Part shown: positions 7,345 through 17,228 of the stretch, one piece after another | How positions within the stretch are numbered: the first letter of the stretch is position 1 | How the letters are laid out: each line of letters opens with the position of its first letter | Origin: an uncultured Allomuricauda sp. | Lineage (GTDB): Bacteria > Bacteroidota > Bacteroidia > Flavobacteriales > Flavobacteriaceae | Reading direction: 5' to 3' | NCBI RefSeq assembly: GCF_947499695.1 | Contig: NZ_CANMPQ010000002.1 | Span: 682,001-746,000 of the forward strand | DNA length: 64,000 nucleotides | Made by a program: the position numbers and the translations under genes | Notes under the pieces: model-generated | Database searches by the model: none | Told to the model about the DNA's origin: nothing | The model's input: the letters and a program-made list of their open reading frames with translations, nothing else

Positions 7345-10074
7345 CTAGAGTTCCTTTTCGGTGAATGGAATGTTTGGATTACAGATTTCCAAAATGAGTT
7401 TTTCCAAATACGTTTTAAAATTGTCAAGAGTTTCAGGGGTTATCAAAGTGCCTTCAGAGGTAAAGGGTAAAAACCCCTGACCAAGATTTTTAAAGGAATA
7501 AATACCCGCGTTCAGATTTTGCACATTCTTTTCTTTAGTAAAAAGTAGCGCATAGCAAAGTAATTGAAAAGCTTTGCTTTTGTCATAATCCGCAATCAAT
7601 TCATCCCAGTGAGGAATTTTCACGTTTTTTGGATCTACCCTTCCGGTTTTATAATCTACAATTCTTGTTACACCGTCGACTTCATCAACACGATCAATGG
7701 TTCCCTTAAGTTTGATGGGATATGGCAATCCTTTAATATGCAATTCAATCGAATGCTTTTTTTCCAGTTCCAAGATGCGAATCTGATGTCTTGACAACAT
7801 TCCCTTCTCCAGTTCTATGAATTTTTCTAGATATTTTACAAGCACATTAAAAACCAAAAGAAACTTACCCTTTTCCAGGTTCGCCCCAGGCAATAGCTTT
7901 TTGAAATGTTGTCGGACCACTTTCGGAACAGATTGAATGGTTTCAGAAAGTCTTTCAACAGTCAAGAATTGTCCTAGATACGGATTGTAAAGCTGCTCAA
8001 GGCTATCATGTATAATAGTCCCAAAGGTGTTGGCTGCGATATTTTCCTCTACCTCCTGGATATCGTTTATTCTTAGAATATTTCTTTTATAAAAATCTAT
8101 GGGATTTCTAATATAATTGGTCAATGAAGTTGGTGAGAACCCATTCTGGGCCAAGTTTTTGATGTCCGATTGAAGCAGGGGAGTTTTGGTTATTTCTATT
8201 TGCTTCGAGGGTTTAATTTTGACCTCGGGGGATGCTATTTGGTGGGATACATATTTAGAAATTGCATCATCAGTAAGCAATTGAGAAATCAATCTACTTT
8301 TTTCACCTCCTTCCAGAACATCGGGCTCTGTGTTATAAATGATATGAATGTTCTTAGCTCTTTGTATCAGACGATAGAAATGGTAGGTATAAATGGCATC
8401 TTTTTCTTTATAGGTCGGAAGGCCATATTCTCGCTTTACATCGAAGGGAATAAAAGAGTTGTTTGACTTTCCAGAGGGAAGAATACCTTCATTGACGGAG
8501 GTTATTATTACGGTCTCAAAATCTAGATTTCTACTTTCCAGCATTCCCATTATTTGAAGCCCAGAAAGAGGTTCCCCTATAAAATCCAATGTTTCACTGG
8601 CCGTTAACTGTTTGAAAAAGCTTCTTAGGGTTTTTAAGTCTTTTATAAAATCGACTTCGGACAGCTGGGAATGTAGCTGATTGAATAGGGAATAGAAACG
8701 GTACAAATATTCAAGCTCCATGGCGTTGTCCATGGTTTGAAAATGGGACTTCAACAGTTGGATCAGAGCCAAGCAATTATCAATCCATTGTGAAGGAGAA
8801 ATCGTTTTCTCCGGGAATGCTAGGTCAATCTTATCTGCCGAAGGATAATGTTTTAAAATAATTGCAGGATTAAGGTATATCCAATTGTTTTTCTTGATGT
8901 CGGTATCCAGATTTTGTAAAAAAGAGAATTCTTTGGATTGTGCAAGACTTTTACAATATGGATTGGAAACAAATTGAAGAACATCGTTATAAAACCAACC
9001 TTTATCGGAATGTGCAATACTGAGTTCAAGAAAGGAAGCAAAAAAGGAATAAAGAACTGTATTGTTTAGTGGAAGCCCCATGGTTATGTTGGCTTCTTCT
9101 ATGTGGGAAGGAATGGCTTTTAGAATTGGGTTGAGCAAAGCTTCATCAGCTAGTACGAGGGCCGTTTTCTTAATCCCTTCATGTATCTCGCTTGTTTGAA
9201 CATCCACCAGGTTCCCCACATATTTGGCTTGGGATGCACTTTTAGGAACTCCGGTAATCGTTATGTTTTTTGATGATAAAAAATCATTGTGAACACCTTG
9301 CAATTTGTTTTGCTTGTAAAAAGGCCATTCATTTTGATAATCTCGAATGAATAGCCCGGCATCATGGATTTTATCATCAAGAAAGTGTGAATCAATATCC
9401 CAATAGATTTCCGTGTTTGGTTGTTCCAGTAGGTGTTGAATTATTCTGGATTCAGCTGTATTAAGTGCATTGAATCCAATAAAAACAAGGGGTCCATCTT
9501 CACGATTTACGGTATAGCTGTCTAAATGCTTCACTGCCGTTTTATAAACCAAGCCCTGATATCCTTTGTTCTGTTGTAAAAGTGATGTGGTAAACGTATT
9601 ATAAAGGGATTCCAATTGATTCCACAACGCTAAATAGTTTTGGACTAATTCGGTTTTTTCTTGTTTTAAGGACCAGTGACTTATGTCTTTAATGGCCGAA
9701 AGGTAATTTAGGATATCATGTGCTGGGATAAGATAGCGATCTATCTCATTGAAATCTTGGATTAAAGTTTGACCCCATTTTAAAAAGGAATTAAAGTCGT
9801 CGTGAGTTTTGAGTTTGGTCTGCTTATATGATTTAAAGAGAATCAGTAATAAGTCAATGGAAGTAGTGGTAGAAAGACCAGCAATATCTGCTATAAAGTC
9901 TTCTATGGACAAAATTTTTGGTGCGAAAATGTTTTTGGAAATCCTTTCGGAAATATATTTTTTTAAAAAGGTTCCAGAGCGTTTACTTGGAAGTATGAAG
10001 GTGCAATGCTCAATTTGCATTTCCTTCTTTTTCAGATCATCCAATACGTATTCTAGAAAACTCTGCTGATGCAT
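7345..10074 (-). CDS. AddB-like PD-(D/E)XK nuclease/helicase-remnant protein
   Basis: A 909-residue protein of the AddB type, partner of AddA in double-strand-break end processing. The N-terminal helicase-like region has FILPSKRSGTFLKKY in place of a Walker A GKT, so it should not hydrolyse ATP, as in other AddB proteins. The C-terminal RecB-family nuclease is intact: SPTSLTNYIRNPIDFY, GTIIHDSLE, GTIDRVDEVDG and IVDYKTG. The cysteines that form the iron-sulfur staple in Firmicutes AddB are absent: NP replaces CP, and the protein ends right after the nuclease core. The AddA-like gene lies on the same strand at 12819-15938, not adjacent. Confidence 0.85.
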   Translation of the reverse strand: MHQQSFLEYVLDDLKKKEMQIEHCTFILPSKRSGTFLKKYISERISKNIFAPKILSIEDFIADIAGLSTTTSIDLLLILFKSYKQTKLKTHDDFNSFLKWGQTLIQDFNEIDRYLIPAHDILNYLSAIKDISHWSLKQEKTELVQNYLALWNQLESLYNTFTTSLLQQNKGYQGLVYKTAVKHLDSYTVNREDGPLVFIGFNALNTAESRIIQHLLEQPNTEIYWDIDSHFLDDKIHDAGLFIRDYQNEWPFYKQNKLQGVHNDFLSSKNITITGVPKSASQAKYVGNLVDVQTSEIHEGIKKTALVLADEALLNPILKAIPSHIEEANITMGLPLNNTVLYSFFASFLELSIAHSDKGWFYNDVLQFVSNPYCKSLAQSKEFSFLQNLDTDIKKNNWIYLNPAIILKHYPSADKIDLAFPEKTISPSQWIDNCLALIQLLKSHFQTMDNAMELEYLYRFYSLFNQLHSQLSEVDFIKDLKTLRSFFKQLTASETLDFIGEPLSGLQIMGMLESRNLDFETVIITSVNEGILPSGKSNNSFIPFDVKREYGLPTYKEKDAIYTYHFYRLIQRAKNIHIIYNTEPDVLEGGEKSRLISQLLTDDAISKYVSHQIASPEVKIKPSKQIEITKTPLLQSDIKNLAQNGFSPTSLTNYIRNPIDFYKRNILRINDIQEVEENIAANTFGTIIHDSLEQLYNPYLGQFLTVERLSETIQSVPKVVRQHFKKLLPGANLEKGKFLLVFNVLVKYLEKFIELEKGMLSRHQIRILELEKKHSIELHIKGLPYPIKLKGTIDRVDEVDGVTRIVDYKTGRVDPKNVKIPHWDELIADYDKSKAFQLLCYALLFTKEKNVQNLNAGIYSFKNLGQGFLPFTSEGTLITPETLDNFKTYLEKLILEICNPNIPFTEKEL

Positions 10075-10090
10075 GGACTAAAAATAAAAA

Positions 10091-10118
10091 AGGCTCTGCA
10101 TTTGCAGAGCCTTTTTTT
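10091..10118. terminator. Bidirectional intrinsic terminator
   Basis: AGGCTCTGCA and TGCAGAGCCT pair perfectly around a short loop, with an A run on one side and a T run on the other. It separates ompA (upstream on the minus strand) from the AddB-like gene. Confidence 0.88.
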
Positions 10119-10143
10119 GAAAAGAAAACAGTTTGTTTTCTAA

Positions 10144-11508
10144 TTATTTTATCAAGTTGATTTCAACTCTTCTGTTTTGAGTTCTACCAGCTCTTGTATT
10201 GTTGGTAGCGATTGGCTTGTCTTCACCGTAACCGATGGCAGTCAATCTTGCAGCACCGATTCCTTTGTCAATCAAGAAATCTCTTACCGCGTTAGCTCTT
10301 TTTTCAGAAAGCGACTGGTTCAATTTAGCGCTACCTACGCTGTCAGTGTGACCTTCAACAGTAAACTTAGCGTTAGGATACTCATTCAAGATTTGGATGA
10401 TATCAACCATTACTGAAGTAGACTCAGCTTTGATAGAAGATCTACCTGTATCGAACAAGATTGTTCTAGCGTAGTCGTTCAATTGTTTTTGAACTTCTTC
10501 AGTTACTTCTGGACATCCGTTGTTAGCAACAGTACCAGCTACTTGAGGACACTGATCGTCTTTGTCAAGAACACTGTCACCATCAGCATCAGGCCAAGGG
10601 CATCCGTTGTTCTCAGCAGGACCAGCTTCGTTAGGACACTGATCATCTTTGTCAGCTACACCGTCACCGTCAGCATCAGGACAACCGTTCAATGCAGCAA
10701 TACCAGCTTCGCTAGGACATGCATCATCTTTATCGGCAATACCGTCACCGTCAGCATCAGGACAACCATTCATTTCTTTAGAACCAGCTTCGTTAGGGCA
10801 GCTATCTTTGCTGTCTTCAATACCATCACCATCAGCATCAGGACAACCATTGAAAGCTTCCAAACCAGCAACCTCTGGACAAGCATCGTCTTTGTCATAG
10901 ATTCCGTCACCATCGGTATCAGTTCCACCAAATTTGATACTGATACCAGCCATGTGCTGGAAGTGTTGCATCAAGAAGTCTTCGAAAGCATGCTTGTATT
11001 GGGTCTGTAATGTAAGACCGATGTTTTCTGAGAACCAGATGTTAACACCGATACCTCCATTAACGGTACCTGCACCGATTTCATCAACCCAAGTATAACC
11101 ACCACCTATCTCAGCGAAAGGATCTATAGTAGTATTTTTAAGGAAGTTGTACTTTAAAGTACCATCTACAGCGTAGTGAGAAAGATCGTCAACAGACAAA
11201 TCTCCATTGTTTTCTATCCTGTTCAAAGAACCTCTTGCTCCAAAAGAGAAACCGTCACCAATGTACTTGGATACGGCTACGTAAGAAACAGAAGGCAAAA
11301 TGTTCCAGTGATCAGAAACATTGAAGTACTCATCAAATAAAGTAGTACTTGAGGCAATGTTGTCAGCATCATTTGTAGGATAAAAGTCAATCGCGTTTAC
11401 CCCGAAACTAACTTGCCATGGATTATTCTCGTCTTGCGCTTGTATATTGTTAAAACCCACAAAAACAAGGGCAACAACTAATAATTTGCTAAGATGTTTC
11501 ATGCTCAA
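10144..11508 (-). CDS. OmpA family outer-membrane protein with thrombospondin type-3 repeats
   Basis: A 454-residue protein with a signal peptide (cleavage after NNIQAQ). The N-terminal region, up to about 190, is an outer-membrane beta-barrel. Five acidic calcium-binding TSP3 repeats (DADGDGIxDxxDxCP, about 195-325) follow, each ending in NGCP. The C-terminal OmpA domain binds peptidoglycan: [23 protein letters not shown] is recognisable in pieces at about 385-407, and the last residues RRVEINLIK are typical. The protein tethers the outer membrane to the cell wall. It has its own strong promoter at 11537-11567 and its own terminator, so it is a high-level monocistronic gene. Confidence 0.93.
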   Translation of the reverse strand: MSMKHLSKLLVVALVFVGFNNIQAQDENNPWQVSFGVNAIDFYPTNDADNIASSTTLFDEYFNVSDHWNILPSVSYVAVSKYIGDGFSFGARGSLNRIENNGDLSVDDLSHYAVDGTLKYNFLKNTTIDPFAEIGGGYTWVDEIGAGTVNGGIGVNIWFSENIGLTLQTQYKHAFEDFLMQHFQHMAGISIKFGGTDTDGDGIYDKDDACPEVAGLEAFNGCPDADGDGIEDSKDSCPNEAGSKEMNGCPDADGDGIADKDDACPSEAGIAALNGCPDADGDGVADKDDQCPNEAGPAENNGCPWPDADGDSVLDKDDQCPQVAGTVANNGCPEVTEEVQKQLNDYARTILFDTGRSSIKAESTSVMVDIIQILNEYPNAKFTVEGHTDSVGSAKLNQSLSEKRANAVRDFLIDKGIGAARLTAIGYGEDKPIATNNTRAGRTQNRRVEINLIK

Positions 11509-11536
11509 AATTTTAAGTTTAAGTGTTTATCAGCAG

Positions 11537-11567
11537 CAAATGTAAGTTGTTAAGACTTATTAACAAA
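11537..11567 (-). promoter_or_regulatory. Consensus Bacteroidota promoter of ompA
   Basis: On the minus strand TTTG (11567-11564), exactly 19 bases, then TACATTTG (11544-11537): a perfect match to TTTG-N19-TAnnTTTG. It lies 28 bases upstream of the ompA ATG. Confidence 0.85.
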
Positions 11568-11606
11568 ATCAATTTTTCTTTTTTTTTGGTGCATTACATG
11601 GGATTT

Positions 11607-12809
11607 TTATTGCATTTCAACGATTTTGAGGACTTTACCTACCTTGATAAAGGCGTTTATAGCTTGGTCTAAATGGTGTTTTTCATGGGCAGCTGATAGC
11701 TGTACCCTGATGCGAGCTTTACCCTTTGGTACCACTGGATAAAAGAACCCGATGACATAAATACCTTCTTCCAAAAGTAAATCGGCCATTTGTTGCGAAA
11801 GCTTGGCATCGTACAACATTACTGGAACGATTGCGGAATCTCCATCGATGATATCGAAACCTGCTTTTTTCATTCCTTTTTTAAAATATTCTGTGTTTTG
11901 CTGAAGTTTGTCACGAAGTGAAGTATCCGAGTCCAGCATTTCAAACACTTTTATAGAAGCACCAACAATTGCTGGAGCTAAGGAGTTGGAAAATAAATAT
12001 GGACGAGATCGTTGACGAAGCATTTCTATGATTTCCTTTTTTCCAGTGGTATATCCACCCATTGCCCCACCAAGTGCTTTCCCTAGGGTGCCGGTAATGA
12101 TGTCAATACGGTCCATCACTCCCTTCTCCTCCAAAGTGCCCCTTCCTGTTTCACCTATGAATCCTGCGGAATGGCATTCATCAATCATAACCAGGGCATC
12201 ATATTGATCTGCTAAATCACAAATTTTATCAAGAGGAGCTAAAAGACCATCCATGGAAAATACACCATCGGTAACAATTATGCTGAAACGAGCACCATCT
12301 TCTTTGCTTTGTTTCAACTGTTTTTCCAAGTCGTCCATGTCATTATTGGCATAACGATACCTTTTTGCCTTGCAAAGTCTTACACCATCTATGATCGAGG
12401 CGTGATTCAACGAATCGGAGATTATGGCGTCTTCAGCTGTCAAAAGAGGTTCAAATACCCCACCATTGGCATCAAAAGCTGCTGCATAGAGTATGGTGTC
12501 CTCTGTCCCATAAAATTTCGCAATTTTTTGCTCCAATTCTTTGTGGATATCCTGGGTACCGCATATAAATCGAACGGATGACATTCCAAAACCATGGGAG
12601 TCCAATGCATCTTTGGCTGCTCTGATTACCTTTGGATGTGACGAAAGCCCCAGATAATTGTTTGCACAAAAATTAATGACCTCCTGTCCCGTTGAAATTT
12701 TAATGACTGCGTCTTGGGGCGAGGTAATAATCCGTTCTTTTTTAAACAGACCAGCCTCTTGAATGGCCTGAAGTTCTTGTGCGAGATGTTCTTTGATTTT
12801 TCCGTACAT
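11607..12809 (-). CDS. kbl: Glycine C-acetyltransferase (2-amino-3-ketobutyrate CoA ligase)
   Basis: A 400-residue PLP enzyme of the alpha-oxoamine synthase family, full length. It cleaves 2-amino-3-oxobutyrate with CoA into glycine and acetyl-CoA, the second step of threonine degradation. Visible features are [11 protein letters not shown] at about 46-56, the DGVFSMDG motif at about 181-188, [12 protein letters not shown] at about 208-219 and the PLP lysine in GTLGKALGG at about 241-249. It begins 9 bases after the AddA-like gene and is probably co-transcribed with it. No threonine dehydrogenase gene is in the window. Confidence 0.93.
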   Translation of the reverse strand: MYGKIKEHLAQELQAIQEAGLFKKERIITSPQDAVIKISTGQEVINFCANNYLGLSSHPKVIRAAKDALDSHGFGMSSVRFICGTQDIHKELEQKIAKFYGTEDTILYAAAFDANGGVFEPLLTAEDAIISDSLNHASIIDGVRLCKAKRYRYANNDMDDLEKQLKQSKEDGARFSIIVTDGVFSMDGLLAPLDKICDLADQYDALVMIDECHSAGFIGETGRGTLEEKGVMDRIDIITGTLGKALGGAMGGYTTGKKEIIEMLRQRSRPYLFSNSLAPAIVGASIKVFEMLDSDTSLRDKLQQNTEYFKKGMKKAGFDIIDGDSAIVPVMLYDAKLSQQMADLLLEEGIYVIGFFYPVVPKGKARIRVQLSAAHEKHHLDQAINAFIKVGKVLKIVEMQ

Positions 12810-12818
12810 AGTATTTGT

Positions 12819-15800
12819 TTAAAGAAAAAGGGGTTTTATTTCGGGTTCAATGTAGACAATTATCGTGTCTTTTATGATGAAATCCATGTCTTGTAAGACT
12901 TTGGAATAAGATAAAATCTGCTCCTTATGTGTATAGCTAGGTTTTCCTGATTTATAATCAATAATTGTAATCTCATTATTCAAAATCACCAATCTATCCG
13001 GTCTCATGGAGTTGCCTTCTATAGTTAGGATTTCCTGTTCGTTCATGACTTTACAATCAGATGAATAATATTGCTTTAAACTAGGGTGCTTTACGATAGC
13101 CTCCATTTTGTTTGAGACGTTGGTCGTTTGATTTTCGGTAACATGTCCTTCCGATTTTAATTTTTCAAGAATACTTGGAACATCATCTACAAAGTTGACC
13201 AAACTCATTGCAAAATGAATCAAATTTCCGGCTTCAATTGCCTCTCTCTTCTGATCATCCCACAATGCACTGGACTTTGTTGAAATGATAAAACCTTTTT
13301 CTTTTTTTTGCCTCGTGATATATGGAATGGGAAGGTTTTTTAGGGCAGTGGGTGAAGCATTGGAATCCTGCTCCAAAAGTGCTCCAAAAGTGTACGCGCC
13401 ATTTGAGTTCTCTGAAACCCCATGCGCCTTCAAATAGTGCTGAAATAAATCCGAATAGGAACTTGCATTTTCAATGGGTTGAGTGCTTCGTGTGGTTTCT
13501 GAAATTAGGTACATTCCTTTTTCTGCCCGGGTCAATGCCACATAAAGTACATTGGCAGCGTCTAGTTCCGTTTTGGACACTTCTTCCGAATAAGTTGAAG
13601 AAGTTCTTTCGTTAAACTCCAACATGTCTTTATTGTTATTGATCAAAAACTCATCCAGACCTAAATCTCCTTCTACATTTGTTTTGATCACCCAAGATTT
13701 TTTCTTCTTACGTTTATCGTCAATCAACATATTGGCAAACGGAAATATCACAATCGGAAATTCCAATCCCTTGGCTTTATGAACCGTCATAATTTTTACG
13801 GCATTCATGGCTTCGGGAGCGGTTAAGGAAAGACTTTCTTTTTTTTGCTCCCAATGTTGTAAAAAGGAATGCACTCCAGGGCCGTTCCTTTTTTCAACTT
13901 CCAATACTTCATCCATCAAAAAGTTGATATGGGCTGTAGCTATTTGGGCTAGATTAAACTGAATAATAGCAGTTTCAAGAATGGTCAAAACGGGTTGACT
14001 TTTCATGCGATGAATGTCAAACCGGTAATTCTCAGAAAGAATAACCTTTACATTGTTCATGTATTGGTCAATGAAGTCATGCGCAATGGATGAATCCTTT
14101 ACTAAAAACGAAAGCACTTCATAGATGGATTCCTTGTCCATTTCATTCTCGATAACCCTCAATACGGATATGAGAAAAGAAACAACATCACTATTCTTTA
14201 ACAATAATGATTCGGAGGAGACAATGGGAATGTTGTTTTCAGAAAGAAAATTGGCTAAAAGCATTCCATGGTCGTTTTTTCTCACCAATATGCAGATGTC
14301 CGAATAGGTATAGTTTTTGGACTTCACCTCTTCTATGGCATTCAGAACTTGCGAGCAATATTCCTCCAATTTATTCTCTGCTGTGTAATCAATGAACGAC
14401 AGTTCAACATAACCCCCTTTTTTGTTGTTAGCGTTTTGCTGTCCACTTTTCAAAAACAGATTTTGATAGTCAGGATTTTTTAGAAAGGGCGCTATCGAAG
14501 TAAAAAAGCTGTTGTTGAATTTGACAATTTCGCTGTGACTCCTCCAATTCGTGTCCAACGTACTAACATTTGGTTGCACAGCAAAAGGATGTTCTTTTTG
14601 ATTCAATAAGTCCAAAAACTGTTCGGCCTTGCCGCCTCGCCAGCGGTAAATGGCTTGCTTTACATCTCCTACCAAAAAAAGCGTACCGTACTCTTTTTTT
14701 TCGTTCTCACTTTCAAGTGCGTTGCCAATTAATGGAATCAGATTTTCCCATTGCATTTGTGAAGTGTCCTGGAACTCGTCAATAAAATAATGGCGATATT
14801 TTTCTCCAAGCCTTTCATAAATAAAGGGAACGGGTTGATTTCTTATCTCCTTTGAAAGCAGAGCGTTCATTGCTGAAATAGGAATAATGTCTTGTTCAAG
14901 CTCAATATTTTTTATCTCTTTTGCTATTTCATTTAGCACCGTCAACGGCACAATATTCCCGTAAATATTTTTCAGATAGGCGCGTTGATATAGACTTTTC
15001 TTAATTTCTAGGTATCCAAGAAGGGTCGATTTGGAGAGTTCAGCGGAATCTCTTGAATCGCTGGATTTTAAAACTTTACCTTCCTGTAAGTTTTGTTCAA
15101 GTTTATTGCTGTACAGCGTTCTTACATTGAATTCCTTGTCGGCAATCTTTTTAAAATGGTTTGGCAATGTTTGTCTTGGAAAATCTTCAGGAGCAAAGCC
15201 TAAATTTTGAATTTCGCCAAGAACGGCTGTCGCCCTTTCAACTGTATTTTTTTCAATTTGTTGGATTTGCTCAAGAATATTCTTTTGAACATCCTTTAGT
15301 TCACTGATGGATTTTGAACGCAATTTATTGATGTGCGAGGAGTGATTTTCCTGAAAGAGCAATTTTCCAATTTCAACAAGATCATAATTAATGCTCCAGC
15401 TTTTGTCATCGTCAATTTTTTCAAGAGAAAAAGCAATTAAGACGTTGGTGAGTTCTTGGTCACTTCCTGCTCTTTCAAGTAATTGCCCGACTGCTTGCTC
15501 GAGCAAAAGTTCTGTGTCCAGTTCCACTTCAAAATTCTGCGCCAACTGAAGGTCTCGAGCAAAGGTTTTTATGATTTTGTGATTGAACTTGTCAATGGTG
15601 GAAATCTCAAAAAACGAATAATTATGTAAAATTCTTTTAAGTACCGACTTGGCACGCTGCTGAAGTAAGGTTGGTTCAATTGACAACTCTTTGCACAGGT
15701 CATGAAACAAACTACTTCGGTTTTCGAAACCACCTATCTGGCCAAAGTCATGTAGACTTTGAAGAATACGACTCTTCATTTCAGCAACGGCCTTATTCGT

Positions 15801-15938
15801 AAAGGTTATGGCAAGAATCTGTCTGAACTTTGCAGGCGAACCATCTGACAATAGCAATTTCAGGTAAGCTTTGGATAAGGTATATGTCTTTCCAGAACCT
15901 GCAGAAGCATTGTATATTTTAAAGTTGGAAACCTCCAA
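12819..15938 (-). CDS. AddA-like UvrD/REP helicase with C-terminal nuclease
   Basis: A 1039-residue superfamily 1 helicase-nuclease, a RecB/AddA-type enzyme that unwinds and trims double-strand DNA ends for RecA-dependent repair. Motifs in order: Walker A NASAGSGKTYTL (about 10-21), motif II FIDEFQDTSQMQW (about 388-400), motif III VGDVKQAIYRWRGG, motif IV TNWRSH, motif V TVHKAKGLEFPIV, motif VI VALTRAEKGMYL, and a C-terminal PD-(D/E)XK nuclease (GNLIHFAMS, then RPDRLVI...IDYKSGKP at about 980-1005). The start follows a clear gap. Its AddB-like partner lies 2.7 kb downstream on the same strand. Confidence 0.92.
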   Translation of the reverse strand: MEVSNFKIYNASAGSGKTYTLSKAYLKLLLSDGSPAKFRQILAITFTNKAVAEMKSRILQSLHDFGQIGGFENRSSLFHDLCKELSIEPTLLQQRAKSVLKRILHNYSFFEISTIDKFNHKIIKTFARDLQLAQNFEVELDTELLLEQAVGQLLERAGSDQELTNVLIAFSLEKIDDDKSWSINYDLVEIGKLLFQENHSSHINKLRSKSISELKDVQKNILEQIQQIEKNTVERATAVLGEIQNLGFAPEDFPRQTLPNHFKKIADKEFNVRTLYSNKLEQNLQEGKVLKSSDSRDSAELSKSTLLGYLEIKKSLYQRAYLKNIYGNIVPLTVLNEIAKEIKNIELEQDIIPISAMNALLSKEIRNQPVPFIYERLGEKYRHYFIDEFQDTSQMQWENLIPLIGNALESENEKKEYGTLFLVGDVKQAIYRWRGGKAEQFLDLLNQKEHPFAVQPNVSTLDTNWRSHSEIVKFNNSFFTSIAPFLKNPDYQNLFLKSGQQNANNKKGGYVELSFIDYTAENKLEEYCSQVLNAIEEVKSKNYTYSDICILVRKNDHGMLLANFLSENNIPIVSSESLLLKNSDVVSFLISVLRVIENEMDKESIYEVLSFLVKDSSIAHDFIDQYMNNVKVILSENYRFDIHRMKSQPVLTILETAIIQFNLAQIATAHINFLMDEVLEVEKRNGPGVHSFLQHWEQKKESLSLTAPEAMNAVKIMTVHKAKGLEFPIVIFPFANMLIDDKRKKKKSWVIKTNVEGDLGLDEFLINNNKDMLEFNERTSSTYSEEVSKTELDAANVLYVALTRAEKGMYLISETTRSTQPIENASSYSDLFQHYLKAHGVSENSNGAYTFGALLEQDSNASPTALKNLPIPYITRQKKEKGFIISTKSSALWDDQKREAIEAGNLIHFAMSLVNFVDDVPSILEKLKSEGHVTENQTTNVSNKMEAIVKHPSLKQYYSSDCKVMNEQEILTIEGNSMRPDRLVILNNEITIIDYKSGKPSYTHKEQILSYSKVLQDMDFIIKDTIIVYIEPEIKPLFL

Positions 15939-16054
15939 AAAGTTTTTCTGGCAAATTACGGATTACCTTGCTGAACTTAATAAGTATTTGAAGGAATATA
16001 TGGCTTAAAAGCGTATTTTTACAGAACGATTAATAACTTAAAAACAAAATAATT

Positions 16055-16663
16055 ATGGCTTTTGAATTACCAAAATTGCCCTATGCATATGATGCTTTGG
16101 AGCCACATATAGATGCTAGAACTATGGAAATACACCATACGAAGCATCATAACGGATATACCACTAAACTTAATGGAGCAATTGCAGGAACCGAATTAGA
16201 AGGAAAAGGGATTATGGACATTCTTTCTGGTTTGGATATGTCTAATGGCGCCGTTCGAAATAATGGAGGAGGATTTTATAATCACTGCCTGTTTTGGGAA
16301 GTGATGTCTCCAAATGGCGGTGGAGCCCCTAGCGGGGATTTGGCCGCAGCGATAGATGACGCTTTTGGCTCGTTTGATGCATTCAAGGAACAATTTAGCG
16401 CCGCTGCCGGAACAAGATTTGGATCAGGATGGGCTTGGTTGTGTGTTCACAAAGGTGGAAAGCTAGAGATTTGCTCCACTCCAAATCAAGACAATCCAAT
16501 TATGCCGGGAATAGGGTGCAATGGTCATCCAATTTTAGGGTTGGATGTATGGGAACATGCCTACTATTTGAACTATCAAAACAGAAGGCCTGACTATGTT
16601 TCTGCTTTCTTCAATGTGATAAATTGGGATAAGGTTTCACAAAACTATGAGTCCAATAAGTAG
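16055..16663 (+). CDS. Superoxide dismutase, Fe/Mn family (Mn-like active site)
   Basis: A 202-residue cytoplasmic enzyme converting superoxide to oxygen and hydrogen peroxide. The four metal ligands are His in [12 protein letters not shown] (about residue 27), His in YNHCLFW (about 75), and Asp and His in [10 protein letters not shown]. Gly in GGFYNH and Gln in STPNQDNP are at the positions that usually mark the manganese type; metal specificity cannot be fixed from sequence alone. No signal peptide is present. It is monocistronic, with a strong terminator 20 bases after the stop. Confidence 0.95.
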   Translation: MAFELPKLPYAYDALEPHIDARTMEIHHTKHHNGYTTKLNGAIAGTELEGKGIMDILSGLDMSNGAVRNNGGGFYNHCLFWEVMSPNGGGAPSGDLAAAIDDAFGSFDAFKEQFSAAAGTRFGSGWAWLCVHKGGKLEICSTPNQDNPIMPGIGCNGHPILGLDVWEHAYYLNYQNRRPDYVSAFFNVINWDKVSQNYESNK

Positions 16664-16683
16664 ATAAGTTAAATCAAACATCA

Positions 16684-16719
16684 AAAAGGCCGGGTACCTC
16701 ATGGAGCCCGGCCTTTTTG
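16684..16719 (+). terminator. Intrinsic terminator of the superoxide dismutase gene
   Basis: GGCCGGG (from 16688) and CCCGGCC pair perfectly around about 12 bases, flanked by A and T runs. It may also stop minus-strand transcripts leaving the sRNA-like units. Confidence 0.88.
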
Positions 16720-16732
16720 TTTTATAAAATCT

Positions 16733-16812
16733 ATATAATAGAAAAGGGCGGGGAAGCCCCCACCCTTTTCGTCCCAAATCTTACCATAAACTTAACCTAC
16801 TTATGCTATGGC
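16733..16812 (-). ncRNA. Predicted small RNA unit 1 of 3
   Basis: On the minus strand a conserved 39-base 5' part (16812-16773, beginning CCATAGCATAAGTAGG) leads into a GC-rich terminator hairpin (16770-16741, loop GGCTT) and a T-rich tail. Upstream is a promoter match, TTTG (16847-16844), 19 bases, TAATTTAG (16824-16817), which puts the start at about 16812. The 5' CCATA can pair with TATGG further on to close a loop of about 20 bases. Units 2 and 3 repeat the 5' part with one substitution, while the hairpin arms differ but stay complementary. An alternative reading is a leader for a small peptide starting MVRFG. Confidence 0.7.
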
Positions 16813-16816
16813 AAAA

Positions 16817-16847
16817 CTAAATTACTGGTATTGTGAGAAATAACAAA
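16817..16847 (-). promoter_or_regulatory. Promoter of small RNA unit 1
   Basis: TTTG (16847-16844), exactly 19 bases, then TAATTTAG (16824-16817) on the minus strand, ending 4 bases before the conserved RNA segment. Confidence 0.65.
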
Positions 16848-16927
16848 AGTTTTTGAGGAAATTTTTGCTTTTAAGAGCAAATGTAAAGTGGATATTGATA
16901 GTGGAAATTTGATAAATGGTTGGGAGT

Positions 16928-17004
16928 CAAACATAAAGAAGGCGGAGTTGCCTCCGCCTTCTTTCCCCAAATCTTACCATGAACTTAACCTACTTATGCT
17001 ATGG
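16928..17004 (-). ncRNA. Predicted small RNA unit 2 of 3
   Basis: Same plan as unit 1. The conserved 5' part spans 17004-16965. The terminator hairpin pairs AAAGAAGGCGGAG with CTCCGCCTTCTTT, 13 perfect pairs around four bases (16935-16964). Upstream on the minus strand TTTC (17041-17038), 20 bases, then TACATTTG (17017-17010), a perfect -7 element. The sequence between this unit and the neighbouring ones is not conserved, so the repeat is the transcription unit itself rather than a longer duplication. Confidence 0.7.
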
Positions 17005-17009
17005 TCCTC

Positions 17010-17041
17010 CAAATGTACGCCAAGGCCTAGGTTATTTGAAA
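17010..17041 (-). promoter_or_regulatory. Promoter of small RNA unit 2
   Basis: TTTC, 20 bases, TACATTTG on the minus strand. The -7 box matches the consensus exactly; the -33 box has one mismatch. Confidence 0.6.
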
Positions 17042-17144
17042 AGCTTTTAGACGAAACCCCTTTTATTTGGTTGAATTGCCAACCTTGACGGAGGGGAGTA
17101 CTATTATTAAAGAAAAGGATTACGAGGAGACGAAGTGGGATTAC

Positions 17145-17224
17145 TTTAAAATAAAAAAGGTGGAATAGCTTCCACCTTTTTTGCCCCAAATCTTACCATG
17201 AACTTAACCTACTTATGCTATGGC
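17145..17224 (-). ncRNA. Predicted small RNA unit 3 of 3
   Basis: The conserved 5' part spans 17224-17184 and is identical to unit 2 over the core. The terminator hairpin pairs AAAAAAGGTGGAA with TTCCACCTTTTTT around four bases (17153-17182), then a T/A-rich tail. The -7 box TACTTTAG (17236-17229) lies just upstream; the best -33 TTTG (17262-17259) is 22 bases away, longer than ideal. It is the unit nearest the end of purF (about 100 bases), so it could also end purF read-through. Confidence 0.65.
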
Positions 17225-17228
17225 AATA

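Noticed and set aside
10600-10950. DNA repeats inside ompA as a mobile or regulatory repeat
   Set aside because: They follow the codon pattern of the thrombospondin type-3 protein repeats and are explained by them.
10483-11010. Long plus-strand open frame opposite the OmpA gene, with an internal repeat
   Set aside because: It is the antisense of the thrombospondin type-3 repeats; the repeat structure comes from the real minus-strand gene.
16888-17088. 66-residue plus-strand open frame between the small RNA units
   Set aside because: It runs through a unit's hairpin and the antisense of its conserved part, has no coding-like composition, and is better explained as a by-product of the repeats.
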